From contig JBBRYT010000005.1 of NCBI GenBank assembly GCA_038237435.1, positions 145,180 to 209,179 of the forward strand: a stretch of 64,000 nucleotides of DNA. The letters are read 5' to 3'. This DNA is from JACCTI01 sp038237435. Its GTDB lineage: Bacteria > Verrucomicrobiota > Verrucomicrobiia > Chthoniobacterales > UBA10450. The position numbers were made by a program, and so were the translations under genes. Below, piece by piece: positions 51,949 through 58,745 of the stretch (position 1 is the stretch's first letter; every line of letters starts with the position of its first letter). Below the pieces are notes generated by a model. It was given only the letters and a program-made list of their open reading frames with translations. It was not told the DNA's origin and searched no databases.

Positions 51949-51968
51949 CTTCAGGGGGTCGAGCGGCG
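51939..51968. promoter_or_regulatory. GC-rich hairpin in the leader between the NusG-like gene and the first transferase
   Basis: CGCCGCTC at 51939-51946 and GAGCGGCG at 51961-51968 form a perfect 8-bp stem with a 14-nt loop. On the minus (sense) strand no U-tract follows, so it is not a standard terminator. Located directly downstream of the NusG/RfaH-like gene, it might be a pause or attenuation site acted on by that factor; this is inference only. Confidence 0.35.
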
Positions 51969-52069
51969 TGATCTTTTGTACCTCTAACGAAAAAATGCTT
52001 CAACAGTGTATTTACGGAACTTCGACGAGAACGCTGCGATTCGGCTGCCTGAGGTCAGGAAGAGGTACC

Positions 52070-52609
52070 TTAACGAACGATGGGCATCGCCCTTGGATTG
52101 ATCGGGACGGCTGAACGAGCATCCAGCTCGATTTCCCTTTCGGAACCCAGGATATCGAGCAAAACTGCGACGCGTTCCCGTGCCGGCATCACTCGAGTGA
52201 CGAGCAATTGCAGCCCTCGCAATGGACCGCTCACGATCAATACTTCCGACGTTTCCGAAGCCACACCGGAAACAACAAGCGTATCGCTGCCGCCAATAGA
52301 TTCGCGGAGCTGCGCCAGAGTTTGATCGGAGATGGAAGCGGGATCTTTTCCGAATTGCACGATGGTGGCTACGCCCGGAAGGGCGCGGACCTGACGATGC
52401 TGACGGAAATAATCAAATCGCGCGAAGACGTAACCGGGAAACAGAGCTTCAGTCCACCAAATCGGGCGGCCCGCGCGGTTTCGTCGAAAGCGAATCTTCG
52501 GCGCGAAAATTTCGCAGCGCACTTCGCGCTCGAGCAATTTCACCACTTTACTCTCCTGCTTTGGCGCGGTGTGAACGCAATACCAGACGAGTTCTTCCGG
52601 AGAGGACAT
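52070..52609 (-). CDS. NusG/RfaH-like specialised transcription antiterminator
   Basis: From the ATG at 52609 the 179-residue protein has the NGN domain (WYCVHTAPKQESKVVKLLER, CEIFAPKIRFRRNRAGRPIW, ALFPGYVFARFDYFRQ) and a C-terminal KOW-like part (VLIVSGPLRGLQLLVTRVMP, RVAVLLDILGSEREIELDA). It is a paralogue type, not housekeeping NusG, and such genes commonly head long polysaccharide operons to prevent premature termination. The frame extends upstream to 52654, but those residues (MRSELLSSSSTLLRS) derive from the arm of element D. About 40 kb of same-strand genes follow it. Confidence 0.83.
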   Translation of the reverse strand: MSSPEELVWYCVHTAPKQESKVVKLLEREVRCEIFAPKIRFRRNRAGRPIWWTEALFPGYVFARFDYFRQHRQVRALPGVATIVQFGKDPASISDQTLAQLRESIGGSDTLVVSGVASETSEVLIVSGPLRGLQLLVTRVMPARERVAVLLDILGSEREIELDARSAVPINPRAMPIVR

Positions 52610-52617
52610 GGATCGAA

Positions 52618-53105
52618 GAAGTGTGGAGCTGGAAGATAGAAGTTCGGAGCGCAATCCGCCCCGTTTACGGAAGTTTACGACCTTCCGTTGATCGAATCAG
52701 CCCGCTAACCAACTTACCCAGAATCTCCACTCCAGGACGAAGACCCCGTGCCTCCTCCGCTCGCCCGGGATAATTATCTTCGATCACGTAGAGGAGCGAA
52801 CGTACTTCTCCGGTGGAACCCCGGGCCACGTTATAGAATTGCAATTTCTCGGGCAGATGAACCCGTTCGAATCCTTCCGCAACATTCGACATGATTGAGA
52901 CCGCAGCGCGTTGAACTTGTCTAGCCAACGCAAAATCGCTACACAATTGCTCGTGGCGTGTGAGATCGTAAATATTACGAACTAATCGTCTCGCGTGTTG
53001 CCAGCTTTCCAGATCCTCGAAAGTCATACCCATAGTGGTTTTATCTTAACTGCAAGCTGCAAGGGAGCCAGCTCGTAACTTCAATCTTCCAACTTCGACC
53101 TTCTA
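52618..53105 (-). mobile_element. S23 hairpin element D (diverged heptamer arms around a four-helix-bundle ORF)
   Basis: The arms are 52618-52646 (GTGTGGA, GCTGGAA, GATAGAA, GTTCGGA) and 53078-53105 (reverse complement TAGAAGG, TCGAAGT, TGGAAGA, TTGAAGT). Aligned as inverted repeats they match at about 21 of 29 positions, with GGAAGAT-x-GAAGTT best conserved. The heptamer wording differs from elements A and C. The stop codon of the upstream WecG-type gene (TAG, 53103-53105) lies in the outermost heptamer. The S23 ORF sits about 45 bp inside the right arm. Confidence 0.5.
52665..53033 (-). CDS. Four-helix-bundle protein (S23 family, second subfamily)
   Basis: The 122-residue protein starts MGMTFEDLESWQHARRLVRN and continues IYDLTRHEQLCSDFALARQV, QRAAVSIMSNVAEGFERVHL and FYNVARGSTGEVRSLLYVIE. 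This is the more common stand-alone four-helix-bundle subfamily (W-x2-A-x2-L, then SNIAEG-like). It is clearly different from the other three copies, yet is also framed by inverted heptamer arrays. The third residue, Met, might be the real start. No function is established for stand-alone members. Confidence 0.85.
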   Translation of the reverse strand: MGMTFEDLESWQHARRLVRNIYDLTRHEQLCSDFALARQVQRAAVSIMSNVAEGFERVHLPEKLQFYNVARGSTGEVRSLLYVIEDNYPGRAEEARGLRPGVEILGKLVSGLIRSTEGRKLP

Positions 53106-53897
53106 GCGCTTACTCAGCGGCGGGAGACGTTCACCGTACTGACAAATAAGCCGTGGCAATAGCCGCGCTCTCCAAAGCCTGGGAATAAAGACGCGCGGCT
53201 GAGAGCAGAGACGCATGAGCCAGCCGAGGTAAAATCGATCGGCCCAATCCGGAATGGCGATTTGATCGCCGGTGATGAACCCGAGCGCGCCGCCAATGCA
53301 ATGAATCGCCGGTCGGCGGGGCAAGTTTTCGCGCAAGAATAATCCAAGTTTTTCCTGCGCGCCGGCGCCCAGGCCGATGATGATATGAGCGGGATCTTGC
53401 CTTCCGCACAAGGCAAGCAGGGCTTCGTCATGCACTTGGCTTTGATAAATCGGCGCAACGTAGCACTCGTTAGGCGAAATTACGCGCCCCGTGGTCCTCC
53501 CCCAATCAAGCAGTTTAAGGCGCGCGCTCTCGTTAGGCAAAATCCAGAATACGATGCCGGGGCCATTTAGTTCCGCGCGCGCGAAAAGGCTTTTCAGATA
53601 GGCTAGACCCGATACGCGTCGTATAGCGCCCCCGCGCATGGTTCTCCAGAGTAAAACCATCAATCCGCTGTCCGGTAGAACAATGTCGGCGGCTAGAATG
53701 GCTCGCCGGTAATCGGCATCGTGGATGAATCGATCGAAACACGTACCCGAAGGCGCGACCACCAGTCCGCCATTCATACCGGCGTCCACAGCATCCTTCG
53801 CGGGCATATTCAGAAAGCGAATCCCCAGAATCTGTTCGCGCGGCAGATCGATTATCGCAGCCGCACGGCGATTTTCAGCTGTCGAATCCGCTTGCAC
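53103..53897 (-). CDS. WecG/TagA/CpsF-family glycosyltransferase (GT26), first gene of the long run
   Basis: From the GTG at 53897 the 264-residue protein contains ILGIRFLNMPAKDAVDAGMN, GGLVVAPSGTCFDRFIHDAD, LAADIVLPDSGLMVLLWRTM, RRVSGLAYLKSLFARAELNG, IIIGLGAGAQEKLGLFLREN and IHCIGGALGFITGDQIAIPD. The frame stays open upstream to 54095, but that part overlaps the divergent exosortase gene and has no family similarity. It resembles the GT26 at 51.0 kb. The two presumably add early sugars to the lipid carrier. Confidence 0.8.
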   Translation of the reverse strand: MQADSTAENRRAAAIIDLPREQILGIRFLNMPAKDAVDAGMNGGLVVAPSGTCFDRFIHDADYRRAILAADIVLPDSGLMVLLWRTMRGGAIRRVSGLAYLKSLFARAELNGPGIVFWILPNESARLKLLDWGRTTGRVISPNECYVAPIYQSQVHDEALLALCGRQDPAHIIIGLGAGAQEKLGLFLRENLPRRPAIHCIGGALGFITGDQIAIPDWADRFYLGWLMRLCSQPRVFIPRLWRARLLPRLICQYGERLPPLSKR

Positions 53898-53948
53898 GAT
53901 TGGATTGTGGATTCGCTTCGGCAAAAATGGGAATATTCTTTTCGTTCC

Positions 53949-55634
53949 GTGGAAACCGTCACAACAATTTCCCCCAGCCCCTTGATCCAAGCGCGCGCGT
54001 CTCGCACGCCGCTTTTCGTCCTCGGAGGTTTGCTCGCGGTTCTTTGGCTCATCCTGTGCCGCCATCTGAGCAATGAATGGTCGATCAATGAACAATACAG
54101 CTACGGTTGGTTCGTGCCTTTTTTTGCTGCCTATCTTTTCTGGCTACGCTGGGAAGACAGGCCGCCGGCGAAAGTAGAAAGAAGAAAGTCGAAAGTAGAA
54201 ACTCCGAAGCCAATCCCTTTTCTAATTTCTAATTTCTACTTTCTATTTTTGGCAGCCTTGCTGCCCGTCCGCCTTTTCGAAATCGGTAATCCCGATTGGC
54301 GACCGCTCGGTTGGTTGCACGCCGGCATCGTCGTTGCGCTCACTCTACTATTCATTAGGCAGGTTGGAGGCACGTCTTGGCTGCGGCATTTTGCTTTCCC
54401 CATCTGCTTCATTTTAATAGCTGTGCCCTGGATTTCTGGAATTGAGGTCCCGATCATTCAGGGGCTGATGCGCGCAGTTGCTGCCGTCGCCGCGGAAATC
54501 TTGAACTTGTTAGGCATTCCCGCCCAACTTGAAGGCAATCTCATTCGCATTAACTCCGGTCTGGTCGGCGTGAACGAAGCGTGTAGCGGCGTGCGCTCGC
54601 TCCAAACGTCGCTCATGATCGGTTTGCTCTTCGGCGAATTGAAGCATCTTGTACTCGTTAGGCGAGTTCTGCTGGTGGCGGGCGCGATCTTGCTTGCGCT
54701 CCTGGCCAATTGCACACGTGCTCTTCTGCTCGTCTGGCTGGCGGCGACCCGCAGTCCAAATGCGTTGGCGCAGTGGCATGATGTCGCTGGATATTCGATC
54801 GTCGCGGTCGTTTTCGTCGGCACGCTTTTGCTCGCACACGTTTTCGCAAAAAGCCCGACGTCGGATCTCCGAGGCCAGCCGTCGGAGAGGCCTCACTCGC
54901 TATTTGTCATTCGTAATACGTCATTGCTCGCGGCGGCGTTGGTGTGGCTCGTTTTCGTCGAAATCGCCGCTGAGATTTGGTATCGCGCGCATGAACGAGA
55001 TTTGATTGCCGAAGAGAGCTGGTCGGTCATTTGGCCGACATCTACGCCGGGATTTCGCAAGCTCGACATCGATGAAGGCGTACGGCGAACCCTTCGCTTC
55101 GACCACGGACAGGAAGGTGCCTGGCCATTGAATCCGAAATCTCCAATCGCGGACACGCGTGTCAGTGGCTCGGCCGTTACTTATTTCTTTCGTTGGAATG
55201 CAGGCGGATCGAGTGTCTTGCGTGCACGCGCCCATCGTCCCGATATTTGCCTGCCCGACGCCGGATGGGACAAGCTCGTCGATAGCGGCGAAGCCAAGTA
55301 CTCCGTCGGTGGAGTGACGCTCTCGTTTCAGCGTGTGTCGTTCCGAAAAAAAGCGGGCAGTGCTGTAGCGCACACGTATTTTTGTTTGCAGGAAGACCAA
55401 CTTCATCCCCGCGAAGAACGGCCCGACCTCCTGCCGTTTGCTGGCACGCAGCCCGATTGGTCCTTCCGCGCGCGCGCCCGGATCGTGCGAGAAGGAGTCC
55501 GCAATTTAGGGCAGCAAGTCTTGGAGATCGCGATTTTCGAAAATCCCGAAGCATCCCAGGAACAGGTCGAAGAGGAGTTCACACGCCTCCTACAACAACT
55601 CGTTAGGCCAGCAAACCCTCGGGGAAAATCGTAA
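53949..55634 (+). CDS. Exosortase with C-terminal EpsI-like domain
   Basis: From the GTG at 53949 the 561-residue protein has about eight membrane helices. The exosortase catalytic residues are visible: Cys in VGVNEACSGVRSLQTS, Arg in LLANCTRALLLVWLAA and His in AQWHDVAGYSIVAVVF. The last ~200 residues form an EpsI-like (DUF3485) domain (FFRWNAGGSSVLRARAHRPD, ICLPDAGWDKLVDSG). Exosortases cleave and sort proteins bearing PEP-CTERM tails, and one such protein lies at 61.3 kb. A heptamer palindrome inserts KVERRKSKVETPKP and NFYF between the second and third helices (54171-54247). An upstream in-frame extension to 53721 overlaps the GT26 gene and is unlikely to be used. Confidence 0.87.
   Translation: METVTTISPSPLIQARASRTPLFVLGGLLAVLWLILCRHLSNEWSINEQYSYGWFVPFFAAYLFWLRWEDRPPAKVERRKSKVETPKPIPFLISNFYFLFLAALLPVRLFEIGNPDWRPLGWLHAGIVVALTLLFIRQVGGTSWLRHFAFPICFILIAVPWISGIEVPIIQGLMRAVAAVAAEILNLLGIPAQLEGNLIRINSGLVGVNEACSGVRSLQTSLMIGLLFGELKHLVLVRRVLLVAGAILLALLANCTRALLLVWLAATRSPNALAQWHDVAGYSIVAVVFVGTLLLAHVFAKSPTSDLRGQPSERPHSLFVIRNTSLLAAALVWLVFVEIAAEIWYRAHERDLIAEESWSVIWPTSTPGFRKLDIDEGVRRTLRFDHGQEGAWPLNPKSPIADTRVSGSAVTYFFRWNAGGSSVLRARAHRPDICLPDAGWDKLVDSGEAKYSVGGVTLSFQRVSFRKKAGSAVAHTYFCLQEDQLHPREERPDLLPFAGTQPDWSFRARARIVREGVRNLGQQVLEIAIFENPEASQEQVEEEFTRLLQQLVRPANPRGKS
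54171..54247. repeat. Heptamer palindrome inside the exosortase gene
   Basis: The left half (AAAGTAGAAAGAAGAAAGTC then GAAAGTAGAAA) and the right half (TTTTCTAATTTCTAATTTCT then ACTTTCTATTTT) are inverted copies with a spacer around CTCCGAAGCCAATC. The encoded peptide ERRKSKVETPKPIPFLISNF lies in a loop between membrane helices and leaves the frame open. Confidence 0.7.
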
Positions 55635-55641
55635 ACCAAGC

Positions 55642-57456
55642 ATGCTCTTGACGCGCGACGAAAAACACATGCTGACAGCGGAGGAATTGCGTCTGCGCGC
55701 TCAAAAGCGCCGCCGTCTCCTGCTCGTCCTCCTGCTCCTGCTCCTGCTAGCTCCCGGCGTTTATTTCGCAGCGCGTCCGACGCGTAATGCGATCAAGAGT
55801 TGGCAGGCACGCCGGCACGCCAACAAAGCTTTTTCTTTCATCGACCAAGGCAAATGGCAAGAGGCGCGCGATGAAGCTGTCGCAGCGTATCAATTGCGAC
55901 AGACCGAGCCGCAAGCGCTGCGCGCCGTTGCCCGTTTCCTCTCGCGCACGCGACAGCAACAGGCCTTCGAATTTTGGGACCAGCTTGCACAACTGCAGCC
56001 GCTCACGCGCGATGACCTCCGCGATGAAGCCGCCGTCGCGCTCGCAAGTAATGAGCTGGGAAAAGCCGCCGATGCCGTCAACCACTTGTTAGGCAACGAT
56101 GGCAAAGACACCACGCCACATGATTGGATTCTCGACGCACAATTGCATCTGCAACAAGGCGCGCCGGAGAAATCCTTGGACTCGTTAGGCAAATTATTTG
56201 CGCAACGCAACGCCAGTGCGCGCGAGAAATTCCAAGGCACGCTTCTGCAATTGCAAGGCGCACACACTGGGAACGCGGAAGTCGATTCGCGAAATCAAGC
56301 TGACGCATGGCAGCGCCTGAACGGGTTCGCTCTCAGTGACGATGCCGTTGCCTTGGACTCGTTAGTCCTGCTTGCACAACGTCAGCTTGCTTCCAATTCC
56401 GAAGCGGGAGGCAACAATCGGGAAACGGAATTTCTTTCGCGTGAAGAACTCGTTAGGCGACTCGAAACCCACCCACTCGCAAAAGCGCCGCAGAAATTGC
56501 TCGCCATCGATCTGCAGATTCAGGCGAACCAAAAGGACAAAGAAGTTTTGATTGCGCGCGCGATCGCGGACTGGAAAGACGCCGACGCGTCGCAGCTCGC
56601 CGTCCTTGCCACCTGGCTCAATGGCAAAGGCGAATTTGAGCGCAACCTCGAGGTCATCCCGCTCGATCGCGCCTTGCAGTCGCGCGAGCTTTTTCTGCAG
56701 CACATGGATGCGCTCGGCGCGCTGGGCCGATGGGATGAGATCGACCGTTTACTCGACAGTGAGCGGTTCCCGCTCGATCCCGTCGCGCAGCACATGTATC
56801 TCGCGCGCGCCAACGCGCAGCTCGGCCAGGAAGCGGCTGCAAAAAATAGTTGGCAACGCGCCCTCGAAGCCGCGGCGGGCGATGTCGGCAAATTAATTAC
56901 CCTGGCCGAATACGGCGAGAAAAATGGCGCGCTCGACATTGCCGACGCAGCCTACACGCGCGCCGCCGCGGGCGCCCCAAAACTCCGCGCCGCACAACAA
57001 GGCCGCCTGCGAACGGCGCAAGCCGCCCACGACACAAAACGCATGCACATCGTCCTGGCGGAAATGTTACCGCTCTGGCCTAACGACACTGCGATCCAGA
57101 ACGATGAGGCCTACACGCGATTGATCTTGTTGCCTAACGAACCGTCGAATATGGAGCAACTGCTGGTAATCGAAAAACTGGCTGAAAAACTCGTGCAACG
57201 CGAGCCGGCCAGTCTGCCGCATCGCACGCTTCTTGCACTCGTTAGGCTGAAACAGCACAGACCGGTCGCGGCCTTGCAGGTTTACGACGGTATCAACGTC
57301 GCACCCAACGCGCTCACTCCTTCCGCCCTGGCCGTCCATGCCGCAGTCCTGAGCGCAAACGGTCACACCGAAGAAGCGCGCGCCGAAATGGCCAAAGTGC
57401 CTAACGAGTCCCTGCTCCCCGAAGAACAAGAAGGGACTGCTAATCTCCGCGAATAG
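55642..57456 (+). CDS. Membrane-anchored TPR protein of the exosortase module
   Basis: The 604-residue protein has a basic N-terminus and a single leucine-rich helix (RRRLLLVLLLLLLLAPGVYF), followed by about 550 residues of degenerate tetratricopeptide-like helical pairs (for example AFSFIDQGKWQEARDEAVAA, WDEIDRLLDSERFPLDPVAQ, AAAKNSWQRALEAAAGDVGK). It starts 7 bp after the exosortase stop codon and probably works with it at the inner membrane. A second ATG at residue 10 (MLTAEELRLRA) is an alternative start. Seven copies of the TCGTTAGGC 9-mer lie in the gene. No catalytic motif is seen. Confidence 0.8.
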   Translation: MLLTRDEKHMLTAEELRLRAQKRRRLLLVLLLLLLLAPGVYFAARPTRNAIKSWQARRHANKAFSFIDQGKWQEARDEAVAAYQLRQTEPQALRAVARFLSRTRQQQAFEFWDQLAQLQPLTRDDLRDEAAVALASNELGKAADAVNHLLGNDGKDTTPHDWILDAQLHLQQGAPEKSLDSLGKLFAQRNASAREKFQGTLLQLQGAHTGNAEVDSRNQADAWQRLNGFALSDDAVALDSLVLLAQRQLASNSEAGGNNRETEFLSREELVRRLETHPLAKAPQKLLAIDLQIQANQKDKEVLIARAIADWKDADASQLAVLATWLNGKGEFERNLEVIPLDRALQSRELFLQHMDALGALGRWDEIDRLLDSERFPLDPVAQHMYLARANAQLGQEAAAKNSWQRALEAAAGDVGKLITLAEYGEKNGALDIADAAYTRAAAGAPKLRAAQQGRLRTAQAAHDTKRMHIVLAEMLPLWPNDTAIQNDEAYTRLILLPNEPSNMEQLLVIEKLAEKLVQREPASLPHRTLLALVRLKQHRPVAALQVYDGINVAPNALTPSALAVHAAVLSANGHTEEARAEMAKVPNESLLPEEQEGTANLRE

Positions 57457-57538
57457 TGCAACGTCTCCCCGTATGAGCCGCGATGTTACACTTTGTCCTA
57501 ATCTTATGGTTTTTCGTTGACCCTGCGAAGGTGAACTG

Positions 57539-57870
57539 ATGTGCTACCACGGATTTGCAAACAATAGCGCCACCGGGAATGACCGACTCCTCTTTGCGGC
57601 AAATCCCGGCTTGACTGAGCCAATCTCGCAAACGTGCGATGGTTCACCGACGGCTCAGCTACGCCCTTCGTCACCGGGGCAACGATTATTTCCTACGGCA
57701 ATGAGTTTGAGTTGGTCCCAATTCCCGAGCCATCCACTTGGGCCGCGGGCATTCTTGCTGTCGGTGCGGTTGGTTTTTCACAGCGGCGGCGGCTACGCTC
57801 GCGAAGACTTGGGAGCTTGCTCGCGACTAGACTCGGAGTTCGGTCGGCTGCTAAAGCTGGCTTGACTTAG
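57539..57870 (+). pseudogene. Remnant of a PEP-CTERM protein gene (5' truncated, frameshifted)
   Basis: Frame one from 57539 reads ANNSATGNDRLLFAANPGLT; after GLTE the family sequence continues in another frame as ANLANVRWFTDGSATPFV, then IISYGNEFELVPIPEPSTWA and a hydrophobic helix with RRRLRSRR. Restoring one base near 57619 joins the two parts into a standard PEP-CTERM C-terminal end. Nothing upstream encodes the missing N-terminal part. The final ~15 codons run into a dispersed repeat (57796). It is adjacent to the exosortase/TPR pair that would have sorted it. Confidence 0.75.
57796..57829. repeat. Dispersed repeat, copy 1, flanking the MazF-type pair
   Basis: The sequence starting CGCTCGCGAAGACTTGGGAG and ending GCTCGCGACT recurs with few changes at about 58533-58567 in the same orientation. 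The two copies bracket the toxin-antitoxin genes. Its nature is unknown. Confidence 0.45.
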
Positions 57871-57931
57871 CGAAACCGCGGAGCTGATTGCTCCGTCAGA
57901 ATTTTCCATTTCCCTCCCGGTCGCACTGAGG

Positions 57932-58252
57932 CTACTCACCGAGGCTGAGCAGCTCGGCGAGCTGTCTGCCTAGCGCTCGAAATTCATCCACTGTCATCGC
58001 GCCGAGCTTAATCTCTAGCTTCGGGAGAGACACCGGCTGGATCTGTTGGAGGTGAAAAACGCCTGCCCTCAAAAATGGCTTTGCGCATTGAAATTCCCAT
58101 CGGTTCCCGCGCACCGCCGTGGTATGTGGAACGAGTAGCACGAGAGCCAGCTCATCCTCCGCCGGATAATCGCTCATTACTACGCACGGCCGCACCTTCG
58201 CAGCCAGTCCCAGATCGACCCGCCAGATTTCAGCGCGCGCCGGTCTGGGCAT
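57932..58252 (-). CDS. mazF: MazF/PemK-type toxin (endoribonuclease)
   Basis: The 106-residue protein begins RAEIWRVDLGLAAKVRPCVV, with the RGDIW-like opening and the RP-x-V segment of MazF/PemK toxins, then LVLLVPHTTAVRGNRWEFQC and AGVFHLQQIQPVSLPKLEIK. This group cleaves RNA and is held in check by the product of the upstream antitoxin gene, which overlaps its start by 23 bp. The catalytic Arg and Thr (RPCVV, HTTA) are present. It is unrelated to EPS synthesis and lies in the accessory region. Confidence 0.85.
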   Translation of the reverse strand: MPRPARAEIWRVDLGLAAKVRPCVVMSDYPAEDELALVLLVPHTTAVRGNRWEFQCAKPFLRAGVFHLQQIQPVSLPKLEIKLGAMTVDEFRALGRQLAELLSLGE

Positions 58253-58427
58253 CTTCCTCTTCCATCTTCTCGAGCATGCAGAAGCGCTCGTCGGCGCGGC
58301 GATCGCAATCGCGCAGCAGGTCGGCCTCTTCTTCCAAATCGAAAAGAGCAGCCGTTAGTCGACGTCGTTCTACGTGTGAAAGCTTGGGAAGTTCGGCAAT
58401 GATTTCCGATGCACTCACGATGTTCAT
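58230..58427 (-). CDS. Antitoxin of the MazF-type pair
   Basis: From the ATG at 58427 the 65-residue acidic protein reads MNIVSASEIIAELPKLSHVE, RRRLTAALFDLEEEADLLRD and CDRRADERFCMLEKMEEEDA. The helical, acidic character and 23-bp overlap with the toxin gene identify it as the antitoxin, though it is not a MazE-type AbrB fold by eye. The frame extends to 58466, but the inner ATG gives a natural N-terminus. Confidence 0.72.
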   Translation of the reverse strand: MNIVSASEIIAELPKLSHVERRRLTAALFDLEEEADLLRDCDRRADERFCMLEKMEEEDAQTGAR

Positions 58428-58745
58428 GTTAGTGGATTGGAAACAAATTTCAAAGCCATTCGCCAATCATGCCCACCCTTTGGCTTTCTCAACTTCCCCC
58501 CCTCGTCACTCATCGCCCATCACTTTCACTTCGCGCTTGCGAAGACTTTCGGAGCTCGCTCGCGACTGCGAAAGGTCGGTTGAGTTAAAAATCTCGCTCC
58601 GTTTTCTTCTTCCCGTCCCCTTGGGACGTGGGCGCAGCCTTTACGTCCACAATTTTCAGGAAAAAAAGCTTGCTTGAACATTCCTCGGTCAGCTTCTCAT
58701 CTCAGACTGTTGTGGATGTAGAGCGAGTTCCTACTTTGTAAGTGG
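58428..58745. other. Intergenic region upstream of the toxin-antitoxin pair
   Basis: About 320 bp with no credible gene. It includes the second copy of the dispersed repeat (58533-58567) and must contain the promoter of the antitoxin/toxin pair on the minus strand. No clear -35/-10 pair or terminator could be fixed by eye for the TMTC-like gene that ends at 58746. Confidence 0.4.
58533..58567. repeat. Dispersed repeat, copy 2, flanking the MazF-type pair
   Basis: It starts GCGCTTGCGAAGACTTTCGG and ends GCTCGCTCGCGACT, matching the copy at 57796-57829 at most positions with one extra base. Both are in the plus orientation. Confidence 0.45.

Larger units (their letters stand above)
53465..57409. 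repeat. Cluster of ten TCGTTAGGC 9-mers
   Basis: The 9-mer TCGTTAGGC (either strand) lies at 53467, 53530, 54655, 55600, 56182, 56450, 57078, 57132, 57239 and 57399. Seven of these extend to ACTCGTTAGGC. Only three more are found elsewhere (3319, 9697, 13630). The copies fall in different reading frames (LVRR, SLGK, NDT, NEP), so this is not a codon-usage effect. A TGTTAGGC variant occurs at 54516 and 56087. Confidence 0.7.

Noticed and set aside
53721..54095. Overlapping N-terminal extensions of the WecG-type gene and the exosortase gene
   Set aside because: Neither extension resembles its family; inner GTG starts at 53897 and 53949 remove the overlap and leave a short divergent promoter region.
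53465..57409. TTAGGC as a telomere-like repeat
   Set aside because: Copies are dispersed singly within genes, not in tandem.
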